Both the position numbers and the translations under genes were made by a program. A model generated the notes under the pieces. That model worked only from the letters and a program-made list of their open reading frames with translations, was not told where the DNA came from and ran no database searches. Shown piece after piece: positions 46,152 to 55,913 of a stretch of 64,000 bases of DNA. Each line of letters starts with the position of its first letter. Position 1 is the stretch's first letter. The stretch covers positions 51,898 through 115,897 of the forward strand of contig CAUFRY010000002.1 of the NCBI GenBank assembly GCA_959028445.1, written 5' to 3'. This DNA comes from an uncultured Collinsella sp. (lineage in GTDB: Bacteria; Actinomycetota; Coriobacteriia; Coriobacteriales; Coriobacteriaceae).

Positions 46152-48875
46152 TTACTTCTTCTTTTTGCTTGGCATCGAAACTTTGATGCCTTGGGCGGAC
46201 TTGGTCACGCGAGAGCGCTTGGCTCCGGTACTCTTCTTTTTCTTGGGCTGGGCCTGGGCCACGCCCTCGAGTGCGCGGGCCTCGGCCTCGCGAGCGGTGC
46301 GATCTTCGCGGCGCTGCGCCATGTCGGCGGCGAAGCGCTTGGCAAAACGCTCGGCCGTCGAACCCGTCGAGCTCACCTTGCCGCCACCGCGACCCAGGTG
46401 GACGCGCACACCGCGGCCAAAACCAGTTGCAGCATGACGACGACGCGGCTTGAGCGAATCCATCATCGTGGCGAGCTTAAAGAACACCGAGCAGGTAAAG
46501 ACCACGATGACAGCCAAGATAACCATCTGGCCCATCGACAGGTTGGCAATGGACAGCAGCTCCGGGAATCCGATAACGCCCACCAGGATGCCGGCGACTA
46601 CAAACACAAAGAGCACAACACGTAAGGGCGTGAGAGGCTGCGAGATGCGCCAGATCAGGCTGACGCTCGTCGCGCACGACGTAAGCAGACACATCGTAGA
46701 CAGCGTGAGCTGGCTAAAGCCAAACACGCGCGCCACAAAGATATCGAGCGCCGCAGCCAAAATGACTGCAATCGACGCCGGCAATGCACGCTTGAGTACG
46801 TTGGTCAAAAACGCACCCTTCACGCGAGCATTGTTGGGCTCCAGGCCCAACACAAAGCCCGGCGCGCCGATGCAGAAGAAGTTGATGAGTGTCATCTGGA
46901 TGGGCTCGAAGGGATACGGCGGCAGCGCGATGCACAGCGCCGCCAGGCCCATCGAGAACAGCGTCTTGGTCAGGAACAGCGACGCCGAGCGCTGCAGGTT
47001 GTTGATGGAGCGACGGCCCTCGGCCACCACGGCGGGCATCGAGGCAAAGTCGTTGTCGACGAGTACGATCTCGGCCACGTTGCGCGCGGCATCGGAGCCG
47101 GCCGCCATGGCCACGGAGCAGTCGGCCTCCTTGAGCGCCAGCACGTCGTTGACGCCGTCGCCCGTCATGGCCACGGTGTGCTCGCGGCGCTTGAGCGCCT
47201 GCACGAGCTCGCGCTTCTGCTGCGGGGTCACACGACCAAAGACATGGTAGCGGTCCACTGCGGCATCGAGCTTGGCCGGCGTATCGAGCGTCGTGGCGTC
47301 CACATAAGCGTCCGCCCCCGGCACGCCCACCACGCGCGCGATCGACGACACCGTACGCGGGTCGTCGCCACTGATCACGTTGAGGGTCACGCCCTGCTCG
47401 TTAAAGTAGCCGATGGTCTCGGCCGCCGAGGTACGAATCTCGTCGCGGATGGTCACAAAGCCCACGGGCTCGGCCTCGCCCACCATATCGCCATCGGGCG
47501 TAAAGCCGTCCACGCGCGCCACCACGAGCACGCGGCAGGTATCGGCAAGCTCGGCGACACGGTTCTCGACCTGCGAAAACACACGCTCCGAAAGCACAAA
47601 CTGCGCGGCGCCCATCACATAGGAGCCCTGCGCAAACGAAGCGCCACTCCATTTTTTAGACGACGAGAACGGAATGACCGACAGCGGTTCAGACACCTCG
47701 ACCGGGCGATCGGCGTAATAGTTGAGCAGCGCCTGGCAGGTCTCGTTGGCATCGGCCGAAGTCGCACGCGCCACGTTGGCGAGCGCAAAATCGAGCACCG
47801 TTGTCTCGACAGGAACAGACGACTCGCTCTCCCCCGCGCCCGCGCCGGCGCCCTCAACAGGCAACGGATAGGTACCCTCGACCTCCATACGACCCGACGT
47901 AATGGTGCCCGTCTTGTCCAGGCACAGCACGTCGACGCGCGCGAGCGTCTCGATGCAGTAGAGCTGCTGCGCGAGCACCTTGCGGCGCGCCAGGCGCACC
48001 GTGGCGATGGCAAGCACCGACGAGGTCAGCAGCACCAGGCCCTGCGGAATCATGCCCAAAAGAGCGCCCACCGTGGACAGCAGCGCCGACGAGGGCACGC
48101 GACCGGCAAGCAGCTCGGAAAAGCACCACGAAAGCGCGCTATCGCCCGGCGTACCGGCGGCATCCCAAAGCTCGCTCACGCTCGAGGCAAAGAGTGCCAG
48201 GCCGAGCGGAATCATAATGAGGCTCGCGAAGCGCACGATGGCGTTGAGCGCGTTCATGATCTCGGAATTGACCTTTTTGACGTACTTGGCCTCGTTGTTG
48301 ATCTTTGCCACGTAGGTGTCGGCGCCAACATGGATCACGCGGGCGCGCAGCAGGCCCGAGTCGATAAAGCTGCCGCTCATGAGCTCGGAGCCGGGCTGCT
48401 TTTTGATGAGATCGCTCTCGCCCGTCAGCAGGCTCTCGTTCACGAGTGCCTCACCCGACACCACCACGGCGTCGGCCGGAATCTGGTCACCGCGCCCCAG
48501 GCGAATGATGTCGTCGAGCACGATCTGGTCCAAGTCGAGCTCCACCTCGGCACCGTCGCGCACCGCGATGGCCTTCTTAGAGGTCAAAAGCGTGAGCTTA
48601 TCGACCATCTTCTTGGAGCGCATGGACTGGATGACACCGATGGCGGTATTGAGGAACACCACGAACAGGAACGTCAGGTTCTTAAACGATCCGGTAAGCA
48701 ACACCAAAATCGCCAAGACAGCGTTGATCAAGTTAAACAACGTGCAGAGGTTCTCGATGATGAGCTCTTTGACCGACTTGGTCTTGAGCTCCTTGTTGCG
48801 GTTGATCTTACCGGCGGCGATGCGCTCCTCAACCTCGGCGGTCGAGAGTCCGCGCTCGATATCCGTTGCTGCCAT
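46152..48875 (-). CDS. P-type cation-transporting ATPase (CtpE/Exp7-like)
   Basis: Membrane pump with the order A domain (TGESD), membrane helices, phosphorylation loop DKTGTIT, nucleotide domain and hinge TGDGVNDVLALKEAD. The membrane motif is IPQGLVLL instead of the CPC of heavy-metal pumps, resembling CtpE-like Ca or Mg-type ATPases; the ion is a guess. Ten hydrophobic segments are apparent. A C-terminal tail of about 100 residues is very basic (QPKKKKSTGAKRSR) and probably cytosolic. 907 residues from the ATG at 48875; no strong ribosome site decides between this and upstream codons. Confidence 0.87.
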   Translation of the reverse strand: MAATDIERGLSTAEVEERIAAGKINRNKELKTKSVKELIIENLCTLFNLINAVLAILVLLTGSFKNLTFLFVVFLNTAIGVIQSMRSKKMVDKLTLLTSKKAIAVRDGAEVELDLDQIVLDDIIRLGRGDQIPADAVVVSGEALVNESLLTGESDLIKKQPGSELMSGSFIDSGLLRARVIHVGADTYVAKINNEAKYVKKVNSEIMNALNAIVRFASLIMIPLGLALFASSVSELWDAAGTPGDSALSWCFSELLAGRVPSSALLSTVGALLGMIPQGLVLLTSSVLAIATVRLARRKVLAQQLYCIETLARVDVLCLDKTGTITSGRMEVEGTYPLPVEGAGAGAGESESSVPVETTVLDFALANVARATSADANETCQALLNYYADRPVEVSEPLSVIPFSSSKKWSGASFAQGSYVMGAAQFVLSERVFSQVENRVAELADTCRVLVVARVDGFTPDGDMVGEAEPVGFVTIRDEIRTSAAETIGYFNEQGVTLNVISGDDPRTVSSIARVVGVPGADAYVDATTLDTPAKLDAAVDRYHVFGRVTPQQKRELVQALKRREHTVAMTGDGVNDVLALKEADCSVAMAAGSDAARNVAEIVLVDNDFASMPAVVAEGRRSINNLQRSASLFLTKTLFSMGLAALCIALPPYPFEPIQMTLINFFCIGAPGFVLGLEPNNARVKGAFLTNVLKRALPASIAVILAAALDIFVARVFGFSQLTLSTMCLLTSCATSVSLIWRISQPLTPLRVVLFVFVVAGILVGVIGFPELLSIANLSMGQMVILAVIVVFTCSVFFKLATMMDSLKPRRRHAATGFGRGVRVHLGRGGGKVSSTGSTAERFAKRFAADMAQRREDRTAREAEARALEGVAQAQPKKKKSTGAKRSRVTKSAQGIKVSMPSKKKK

Positions 48876-48905
48876 ACCACGTCCCATCACGTCGCGTCGG
48901 TATAA

Positions 48906-48940
48906 GAAAAACCGCCCGGACCATGCGAGGTTCGGACGGT
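48906..48940 (-). terminator. Terminator after tRNA-Arg(CCG)
   Basis: 12-bp stem ACCGTCCGAACC/GGTCCGGGCGGT (with mismatches) followed by TTTTTC on the minus strand, 12 bases from the tRNA end. Confidence 0.8.
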
Positions 48941-48951
48941 CTTACGTTCGA

Positions 48952-49028
48952 TGGTGCCCCATGTTGGATTCGAACCAACGGCCTTCTGCTCCGGAGGCAG
49001 ACGCTCTAATCCCCTGAGCTAATAGGGC
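48952..49028 (-). tRNA. tRNA-Arg (anticodon CCG)
   Basis: 77-base cloverleaf on the minus strand: acceptor GCCCTAT/ATGGGGC, D arm AGCTCAG...GAGC, anticodon arm TCTGC-CTCCGGA-GCAGA with CCG, T arm GTTGG-TTCGAAT-CCAAC, and an encoded CCA. Reads CGG codons. Confidence 0.96.
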
Positions 49029-49121
49029 CAACGTTTGGCATTATACCCAAGTGCACCACGGACTATCAAAATAAAAGAAAAAGCTTTGCAATTCCGAGGA
49101 AGACGCGGCGCAACGGCCCAC

Positions 49122-49154
49122 TTTAGAAGGCAAAAGCGAGTCAGATAGTATAAA
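49122..49154 (+). promoter_or_regulatory. Candidate promoter of the aromatic amino acid operon
   Basis: -35 TTTAGA (49122-49127), 18-base spacer, -10 TAGTAT (49146-49151), overlapping a TATAAA (49149-49154). Start would fall near 49158, just ahead of the terminator-like hairpin. Confidence 0.45.
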
Positions 49155-49174
49155 CTCTCATGCACCATATATAC

Positions 49175-49199
49175 ACGGCTCGCATTGCGGGCCGTTTTT
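49175..49199 (+). terminator. Terminator-like hairpin in the aro operon leader (possible attenuator)
   Basis: 9-bp stem ACGGCTCGC/GCGGGCCGT with a 3-base loop, followed by five T on the plus strand. No plus-strand gene ends upstream, so it lies between the promoter and aroF. A short frame starting at 49160 (MHHIYTARIAGRFCKSYPSR) runs across it. Confidence 0.6.
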
Positions 49200-49232
49200 G
49201 CAAAAGTTATCCATCGAGGTGAGAGGCACACC

Positions 49233-50255
49233 ATGATTGCAATTTTAAAGCAGAGCGCCAGCGACGAGGCCGTCGGCCATATCGTCAGCTGGATTGAGAA
49301 AAAGGGCCTGAAGACCGATGTCTCGCGCGGCGAGAATGAGACGATCATCGGCCTGGTGGGCGATACGACCAAGATCGACCCGTTTCTGCTCGAGTCCATG
49401 GATGTCGTCGAGCGCGTGCAGCGCGTCTCCGAGCCGTTTAAGCGTGCCAACCGCAAGTTCCACCCCGAGGACTCCGTCATCGACTGCGGTCACGGCGTCA
49501 AGATCGGCGGCGACCAGTTCCAGGTCATCGCCGGCCCGTGCTCCGTCGAGGGCGATAACCTCATCCGCATCGCCCGCCGCGTGAAGGCCGCCGGCGCCAC
49601 GATGCTGCGCGGCGGTGCCTACAAGCCCCGCACCTCCCCCTACGCCTACCAGGGCATGGGCCCTGCCGGCCTCGACCTGCTGTGCGAGGCGTCTGCCGAG
49701 CTCGACATGCCGATCGTCACCGAGATCATGGACCCGCGCGACGTGCAGGTCTTCTTGGATAAAAAGATCGACGTCATGCAGATCGGCGCCCGCAACGCGC
49801 AGAACTTCCCCCTGCTCAAGGAGGTCGGCAAGACCAAGACCCCGGTCCTGCTCAAGCGCGGCATGTCCGGCACCGTCGACGAGCTGCTCATGGCTGCCGA
49901 GTACATCATGAGCGAGGGTAACGACAACGTCATCCTGTGCGAGCGCGGCATTCGCACCTTCGAGACCCGCACCCGCAACACCTTCGACCTCAACGCCGTG
50001 CCGGTGCTGCACCACCTGTCGCACCTGCCCGTCGTCGCCGACCCCAGCCACGCCACCGGCTACACCCGCTATGTCGAGCCCATGGCGCTCGCCGCGACCG
50101 CCTGCGGCGCCAACGGCCTGGAGATCGAGGTCCACGACGACCCGAGTCACGCCTGGTCCGACGGCGCCCAGGCCCTCACCCCCGACCAGTTCGACGACAC
50201 TATGCGCCGCATCCGCGCCATCCGCGAGGTCGTCTGCCAAGAGACCATGGAGTAG
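49233..50255 (+). CDS. aroF: 3-deoxy-7-phosphoheptulonate (DAHP) synthase, type I beta
   Basis: Condenses PEP and erythrose 4-phosphate, the first step of the shikimate pathway. Residues about 1-70 form a ferredoxin-like domain as in Thermotoga DAHP synthase, where it gives feedback inhibition by Tyr or Phe. The TIM barrel follows, with AGPCSVEG, GGAYKPRTSPYAYQG, LLKRGMSGT and VADPSHATG. 340 residues. ATG at 49233 has GAGAGG six bases upstream; longer starts are rejected. First gene of the aro operon. Confidence 0.96.
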   Translation: MIAILKQSASDEAVGHIVSWIEKKGLKTDVSRGENETIIGLVGDTTKIDPFLLESMDVVERVQRVSEPFKRANRKFHPEDSVIDCGHGVKIGGDQFQVIAGPCSVEGDNLIRIARRVKAAGATMLRGGAYKPRTSPYAYQGMGPAGLDLLCEASAELDMPIVTEIMDPRDVQVFLDKKIDVMQIGARNAQNFPLLKEVGKTKTPVLLKRGMSGTVDELLMAAEYIMSEGNDNVILCERGIRTFETRTRNTFDLNAVPVLHHLSHLPVVADPSHATGYTRYVEPMALAATACGANGLEIEVHDDPSHAWSDGAQALTPDQFDDTMRRIRAIREVVCQETME

Positions 50256-50258
50256 GCC

Positions 50259-51173
50259 ATGGGTACGGTGAGAAACGCACGCGTCAACCAAGGCGGCCCC
50301 AAGTGCGCCGGCATCGTGGGCCTGGGCCTGATCGGCGGCAGCTTTGCCCGCGGCTATGCGCAGGCGGGCGTTCGCGTGCTTGCCTGGGACCCCGACGATG
50401 ACGTGATGACGGCCGCCAGCATGGGCACCGTCGCCGGCGAGCTCAACGACGAGACGCTCGGTGAGTGCGACATCATCGTCCTTGCCTGCTATCCTAAAGG
50501 ATGCATCGAGTGGCTCGAGGCCCACGCTCAGGCGCTCGCCGACGCCACCGACACCGAGGCCATCATGGGCCCCGTGGTGATCGACACGGTGGGCGTCAAG
50601 GGCATCGTGTGCGAGCGCGCCTTTGAGCTTGCCCGCGAGCACGGCTTTTACTTTGTGGGCGCGCACCCCATGGCGGGCACCCAGTTCTCGGGCTACGCTC
50701 ACTCCTGTGCCGACCTGTTCCAGGGCGCGCCGCTGGTACTCGTGCCGCCCGCGGTGGACGATGCGCTCAAGCTGGAGCTTTTGGGCCAGGTGCGCGAGAT
50801 GGTGCGCCCCTTGGGCTTTGGCAAGTTCAGCGTGACCAGCGCCGCAGAGCACGACCGTGTCATCGCCTTCACGAGCCAGCTTGCGCACGTGGTATCCAAC
50901 GCCTACGTCAAAAGCCCCACTGCCCAGGTCCACCACGGCTTTTCGGCCGGCAGCTACCGCGATCTCACCCGCGTGGCGTACCTCAATCCGCAGATGTGGT
51001 CCGAGCTCATGATCGACGACGCTGACGCGCTCGCCTTCGAGATCGACCATCTGATCGAGTCGCTTGGCGCCTACAGCCGAGCGCTCAAGAACCGCGACCA
51101 GCGCTATCTGGAGAATCTTCTTGCCGAGGGCGACCGCATTAAGCGCGCGCTCGACGACGAGGCCTCCCACTAG
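50259..51173 (+). CDS. tyrA: Prephenate dehydrogenase
   Basis: Oxidative decarboxylation of prephenate to 4-hydroxyphenylpyruvate for tyrosine. NAD fingerprint GIVGLGLIGGSFARG near residue 18; conserved GAHPMAGTQFSGY with the catalytic histidine; substrate-binding SAAEHDRVIAFTSQLAHV. 304 residues, no ACT domain or fused chorismate mutase. ATG follows GGAG with a six-base spacer, three bases after aroF. Confidence 0.94.
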   Translation: MGTVRNARVNQGGPKCAGIVGLGLIGGSFARGYAQAGVRVLAWDPDDDVMTAASMGTVAGELNDETLGECDIIVLACYPKGCIEWLEAHAQALADATDTEAIMGPVVIDTVGVKGIVCERAFELAREHGFYFVGAHPMAGTQFSGYAHSCADLFQGAPLVLVPPAVDDALKLELLGQVREMVRPLGFGKFSVTSAAEHDRVIAFTSQLAHVVSNAYVKSPTAQVHHGFSAGSYRDLTRVAYLNPQMWSELMIDDADALAFEIDHLIESLGAYSRALKNRDQRYLENLLAEGDRIKRALDDEASH

Positions 51174-51209
51174 ACCACCTATCACGCCAGGTCGAAAGGA
51201 CCGAAGCTT

Positions 51210-52316
51210 ATGGCGATTACCATCGATATCGACACCGCACGCCCCTACCAGGTGTATGTTGGCACGTTTTTGCTGGAGCAGGCGGGACCGCTCGTGCGCG
51301 CCACTGCCGGCGGCACCAAGGCCGTCATCGTGACGGACACCAACGTGGGCCCGCTCTACCAGATGCCCGTTAAGCAGGGTCTGGAGGCATCAGGCTACGA
51401 GGTGAGCATCTGCACCTTCGAGGCCGGCGAGGCCCATAAGCGCGCCGAAACCTATGTTGCCATTTTGGAGTTTGTGGCCGAGCACGAGCTTTCACGCTCC
51501 GACGTGATCGTTGCACTCGGCGGCGGTGTCGTGGGCGACGTGGCCGGCTTTGTGGCCGCCACCTACATGCGCGGCTGCAAGTTTGTGCAGATCCCCACGA
51601 GTCTGCTCGCCATGGTGGATTCGTCGGTGGGCGGCAAGACCGCCATCGACCTGGCTGCCGGCAAGAACTTGGCCGGCGCCTTTTGGCAGCCGAGCGTGGT
51701 TATCGCCGACGTGGGGTGCCTGGCCACCCTCACGCCCGAGCAGTTCGCCGACGGCTGCGGCGAGGTCGTCAAGCACGCCGTGATCGCCGACCCGGAGCTT
51801 TTCGCCGAGCTGGAGAAGACCCCGCTCACGCTGGAGCTGCTCAACCGCGATGTGGCCCGCGTAGCGCTCATCATCGCCCGCAATATCGACATCAAGCGCG
51901 CCGTGGTCGTCGCCGACGAGCGCGAGACCAACCAGCGCAAGCTCCTCAACTTTGGACACAGCGCCGGACACGCCGTCGAGGCCTGCGAGCACTTTGAGCT
52001 TGGACACGGCAACTGCGTGTCGATCGGCATGGGCATCATCACGCGCGCCGCAGCCCTGCACGGCGTCTGCGACGCCGAACTTCCCGGCCACATCGAGGAA
52101 CTCTGCGCCCGCCATGGCCTCAAGACCCGCTGCGACCTAGATGCCGATGCCGTTTTTGCCGAGGCGCTCCACGACAAGAAGCGCGCGGGCGACACCATCG
52201 ACCTGGTGATTCCGCACGGCATTGGCCGCTGCAGCATCGACCGCACGCCGCTTTCCACTTTCCACGAACTCATTGCCGAGGGCCTCGGCCAGAAGGGAGA
52301 CGCATCCGCATGCTAG
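51210..52316 (+). CDS. aroB: 3-dehydroquinate synthase
   Basis: Cyclises DAHP to 3-dehydroquinate with NAD and a metal. Motifs: VIVALGGGVVGDVAGFVAAT, QIPTSLLAMVDSSVGGKTAI, and the metal-binding glutamate and histidines in GEVVKHAVI, NFGHSAGHAVE and ELGHGNCVSIGM. 368 residues. ATG at 51210 follows AAAGGA. It overlaps aroA by seven bases. Confidence 0.97.
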   Translation: MAITIDIDTARPYQVYVGTFLLEQAGPLVRATAGGTKAVIVTDTNVGPLYQMPVKQGLEASGYEVSICTFEAGEAHKRAETYVAILEFVAEHELSRSDVIVALGGGVVGDVAGFVAATYMRGCKFVQIPTSLLAMVDSSVGGKTAIDLAAGKNLAGAFWQPSVVIADVGCLATLTPEQFADGCGEVVKHAVIADPELFAELEKTPLTLELLNRDVARVALIIARNIDIKRAVVVADERETNQRKLLNFGHSAGHAVEACEHFELGHGNCVSIGMGIITRAAALHGVCDAELPGHIEELCARHGLKTRCDLDADAVFAEALHDKKRAGDTIDLVIPHGIGRCSIDRTPLSTFHELIAEGLGQKGDASAC

Positions 52317-53629
52317 CCCGCATCACCCCGTCCCCACTCAAGGGCACCGTTCCCGCTATCGCGTCCAAGTCGATGGCGCATCGCCTGATCATCTGCGCTG
52401 CGCTTGCCAACGGCGAGACGCACGTTACCTGCAACACCACCTGCGCCGACATCGAGGCTACGGTGCGTTGCCTTACGGCCCTGGGTGCTCGCATCGAGAC
52501 CGTCGAGGACGGCTTCCAGGTCCACCCCACCATGAAGAGTATTGAGTTTGGCCTGCTCAAGGCCCTTGCCGGCGGCACGCTTGACTGCGGCGAAAGCGGC
52601 TCCACGCTCCGCTTTATGTTGCCCGTCGCCTGCGCGCTGGGCGCAGAAGCAACTTTTGTGGGTCAGGGACGCTTGGGCGCCCGCCCGCTGTCCCCGCTCT
52701 CGGACGAGATTATCGCCGCCGGCTGCGACCTACAGGGTCTGGGCGGTTTTCCGCTCAAGACGAGCGGCCGCATGCGCCCGGGCACCTTTGTGCTTCCGGG
52801 CAACGTGAGCTCGCAGTATATCTCCGGCCTGCTGCTGGCGGCCCCGCTACTGGCCCAGCCCTCCTGTGTGCAAGTGACCGGCCTCATCGAGAGCCGCCCC
52901 TATATCAACCTGACCATCCAGGCCATGAAGGCCTTTGGTGTCGAGGTCAACGTCGAGCGTATTCCGGCCAAGGACGGCCAGCCCGAGGTCACGAACTTCC
53001 GCGTAAACAGTGGATCGTACCGTACGCCCGGCAGCGTAGCCGTCGAGGGAGACTGGTCCAACGCCGCCTTTTGGCTGTGCGCCGGCGCCATCGGCACCGA
53101 CCCCATCACCGTCGAGGGCGTGTCGCTGAGCTCCGCACAGGGCGACCGCAACGTGCTCGCCGCGCTTTCGCGCTTTGGCGCCCGCATCGTGCGCTCCACG
53201 AACGCCGCCACTGTGCAGTCCGACAAGCTCGCCGGCTTTGAGATGAGCGCCCACGACATTCCGGACCTGGTGCCCGTTATCTCGGCCGTGGCATCGCTGG
53301 CGCAAGGCCGCACGTTCATCCGCGATTGCGCCCGCCTGCGCATCAAGGAATCCGACCGTCTGGCCACTACCACCCGCGAGCTCACCGCACTGGGCGCACA
53401 GGTACGCATTGCCGGTGACGACCTCATCATCAAGGGTGTCGACGCCTTTACTGGCGGCGAGGTCGATTCGCACAACGACCACCGCATCGCCATGATGGCC
53501 GCCATCGCCGCGAGCCGCGCCACCGGCGAGGTCGTGATCCACGGCGCCGAGGCCGTCAACAAGTCCTATCCCGATTTCTTTGACCACTACCGCCTGCTGG
53601 GCGGCAAGGTCACGCTCGAGGAGGAATAG
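52310..53629 (+). CDS. aroA: 5-enolpyruvylshikimate-3-phosphate synthase
   Basis: Transfers enolpyruvyl from PEP to shikimate 3-phosphate. Conserved parts: KSMAHRLIICAALANG, the signature ESGSTLRFMLPVACALG, GNVSSQYISGLLLAAP, RIKESDRLATTTREL and HNDHRIAMM. 439 residues, normal length. The residues around the glyphosate site (GESGSTLRF) look like the class I form. Start overlaps the aroB end. Confidence 0.97.
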   Translation: MLARITPSPLKGTVPAIASKSMAHRLIICAALANGETHVTCNTTCADIEATVRCLTALGARIETVEDGFQVHPTMKSIEFGLLKALAGGTLDCGESGSTLRFMLPVACALGAEATFVGQGRLGARPLSPLSDEIIAAGCDLQGLGGFPLKTSGRMRPGTFVLPGNVSSQYISGLLLAAPLLAQPSCVQVTGLIESRPYINLTIQAMKAFGVEVNVERIPAKDGQPEVTNFRVNSGSYRTPGSVAVEGDWSNAAFWLCAGAIGTDPITVEGVSLSSAQGDRNVLAALSRFGARIVRSTNAATVQSDKLAGFEMSAHDIPDLVPVISAVASLAQGRTFIRDCARLRIKESDRLATTTRELTALGAQVRIAGDDLIIKGVDAFTGGEVDSHNDHRIAMMAAIAASRATGEVVIHGAEAVNKSYPDFFDHYRLLGGKVTLEEE

Positions 53630-53630
53630 C

Positions 53631-54728
53631 ATGTCCTCGACCTTTGGCAACGTCTTGCATCTGAGTATCTTTGGCCAGTCGCACTCCCCCGCTATCGGCT
53701 GCTCACTCGACGGCATTCCTGCCGGTATTGCCGTTGACCAGGAGCAGCTGCAGGCCTTCCTCGACCGTCGCGCCCCCGGTCGCGACGAGACCGCGACCAA
53801 ACGCCACGAGGCCGACGCCGCGCATATCATTGCCGGCGTGGTCGATGGACATACCACCGGCGCGCCCATTGCCGCGATTATCGAGAACACCAACACGCGC
53901 TCCAATGATTACTCCGAGCTGCGCTGCAAGCCCCGTCCCGGACATGCGGACTTCCCCGCGCGCGTGAAGTATCACAACATGCACGATGTTGCTGGTGGCG
54001 GGCATTTTTCCGGCCGCCTAACGGCACCCTTATGCATCGCCGGCGGCATTGCGCTACAGGCACTCGAGGCCCGCGGCATTCAGGTCATGGCGCACGTCGC
54101 GCAGATCGGCGGCATCTCCGACCTGCCGATGGACGATATGGTCTATCGAGAGGCCGACCGCAAGGCGATCCTTACGAACGACCTGCCGTGCATTGACGCC
54201 GCCGCAGCCGGCCGCATGCGCGAGGAGATTCTGGCCGCGCGCGATAAACTCGACAGCATCGGCGGCATCGTGGAGTGCGGCATTTACGGGCTTCCCACGG
54301 GCATCGGCGACCCCATGTTCGACGGCATCGAGAACCGCATCGCGCAAATCGCGTTTGGCATTCCCGCCGTAAAGGGCGTGGAGTTTGGCATGGGCTTTGC
54401 CGTGGCCGCCATGCGCGGCAGCGAGAACAACGATCCGTATCGCATCGATGCCGAGACCGGCGAGATCGAAGTCGAGTCCAATAACGCCGGCGGCATCCTG
54501 GGCGGTATTTCGACCGGCGCGCCCGTCATGTGGCGCATGGCCGTAAAGCCGACGCCCTCAATTGGCCGCGAGCAGCAGACCGTAGACATGGACGCCATGG
54601 AAAATGCCGAGCTCTCGGTCCACGGCCGTCACGATCCCTGCATCGTCCCCCGAGCCGTCCCCGTAGCCGAAGCAGCCGCGGCGCTCGCCATCTGGGACGC
54701 CCTCCTCGAGGACGCCGCCCAGCGCTAA
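53631..54728 (+). CDS. aroC: Chorismate synthase
   Basis: FMN-dependent elimination of EPSP to chorismate. Motifs: FGNVLHLSIFGQSHSPAIG, DGHTTGAPIAAI, RPGHADFPARVKY, GGGHFSGRLTAPLCIAG and the C-terminal RHDPCIVPRAVPVAEAA. 365 residues. ATG at 53631 lies one base after the aroA stop with GAGGAA upstream. Confidence 0.97.
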   Translation: MSSTFGNVLHLSIFGQSHSPAIGCSLDGIPAGIAVDQEQLQAFLDRRAPGRDETATKRHEADAAHIIAGVVDGHTTGAPIAAIIENTNTRSNDYSELRCKPRPGHADFPARVKYHNMHDVAGGGHFSGRLTAPLCIAGGIALQALEARGIQVMAHVAQIGGISDLPMDDMVYREADRKAILTNDLPCIDAAAAGRMREEILAARDKLDSIGGIVECGIYGLPTGIGDPMFDGIENRIAQIAFGIPAVKGVEFGMGFAVAAMRGSENNDPYRIDAETGEIEVESNNAGGILGGISTGAPVMWRMAVKPTPSIGREQQTVDMDAMENAELSVHGRHDPCIVPRAVPVAEAAAALAIWDALLEDAAQR

Positions 54729-54767
54729 CCAGCCCACCCCGGGCAATGATTCACGAAAGGGGTCCCT

Positions 54768-55913
54768 ATGGACCTTGCTGACATCCGCCAGGCCATCGAT
54801 GGCATCGACACCACGCTCCTCAACAGCTTTATCGAGCGCATGGACATTGCCACCGAAGTCGCCAAGTCAAAAATCGAGATGGGCAAGGCCGTCTTCGACC
54901 CCGCCCGCGAGCGCTCCAAGCTCAACAACCTCGCCAGCCGCGCGCCCGAGCGCTACGAGGCGCAGACCATCACCCTGTTCCGTCTCCTCATGAGCATGAG
55001 CAAGGCCGAGCAGCAGCGCTACATCAACGAGCTCAAGGGCATCACCGTCTCGCAAAAGGCCCACGCCACGGCTGCAGTCTCCGACACGGCCTTCCCTCAA
55101 ACGGCCACCGTTGCCTGCCAGGGCGTGGAGGGTGCCTATAGCCAGATCGCCGCGTGCAAGCTCTTCGACGTGCCCGACATCGCGTTTTTCGAGACCTTCG
55201 AAGGCGTTATGCGCGCTGTGCGCGACGGCTTCTGCGAGTTTGGCGTGCTGCCCATCGAGAACTCCACCGCCGGCTCGGTCAACGCCGTCTACGACCTGCT
55301 CGCCCAGTTCGACTTCCACATCGTGCGCTCGCTTCGCCTCAAGATCGACCACAACTTGCTCGTCAAGCCCGGCACCAAGCTCGCCGACGTGCGCGAGGTC
55401 TACAGCCACGGCCAAGCCATTGCCCAGTGCGCCGGCTTTATCGAGAACCACGGCCTGCGCGCCACCAAGTACCCCAACACGGCCATGTCGGCCGAGATGG
55501 TCGCCAACTCCGAACGCACCGATGTTGCCGCCATCGCATCGCGCAGCTGTGCCACGCTGTATGGCCTCGAGGTGTTGGAGCCCAATATCCAAGACTCGGA
55601 CAACAACTACACGCGCTTTGTCGTCATCAGCCGCGAGCCGCGCGTCTACCCCGGCGCCAACCGTACCTCGCTCATGATCACCACGGCCAACGAGCCGGGC
55701 GCCCTCTATCGCGTGCTCGAGCGCTTCTACGCACTCAACATCAACCTCATCAAGCTCGAGAGCCGCCCCATCCCCGGCCGCGACTTTGAGTTTATGTTCT
55801 ACTTTGATCTGGACTGCCCCTTTGGCAGCAAGGCCCTCGACGACCTGCTCGATTCCATCGACGACGTGTGCGAAAGCTTCACCTACTTTGGCAGCTACAC
55901 GGAGGTGCTCTAG
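54768..55913 (+). CDS. pheA: Chorismate mutase/prephenate dehydratase (P-protein)
   Basis: Bifunctional enzyme from chorismate to phenylpyruvate. An AroQ-type chorismate mutase occupies residues about 1-90, prephenate dehydratase about 112-290 (ACQGVEGAYSQIAACKL, IENSTAGSVNAVYDLL, DNNYTRFVVI with the catalytic Thr), and an ACT domain 298-381 (TTANEPGALYRVL and ESRPIPGRDFEFMFY). The ACT motif ESRP predicts allosteric Phe inhibition. 381 residues, ATG with AAAGGGG upstream. Confidence 0.95.
   Translation: MDLADIRQAIDGIDTTLLNSFIERMDIATEVAKSKIEMGKAVFDPARERSKLNNLASRAPERYEAQTITLFRLLMSMSKAEQQRYINELKGITVSQKAHATAAVSDTAFPQTATVACQGVEGAYSQIAACKLFDVPDIAFFETFEGVMRAVRDGFCEFGVLPIENSTAGSVNAVYDLLAQFDFHIVRSLRLKIDHNLLVKPGTKLADVREVYSHGQAIAQCAGFIENHGLRATKYPNTAMSAEMVANSERTDVAAIASRSCATLYGLEVLEPNIQDSDNNYTRFVVISREPRVYPGANRTSLMITTANEPGALYRVLERFYALNINLIKLESRPIPGRDFEFMFYFDLDCPFGSKALDDLLDSIDDVCESFTYFGSYTEVL

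Noticed and set aside
49245..51185. 646-codon minus-strand frame and a similar one at 54867-56447
   Set aside because: Shadows of the aro operon genes; rich in Val, Gly, Asp and His as expected from reversed GC-rich codons.
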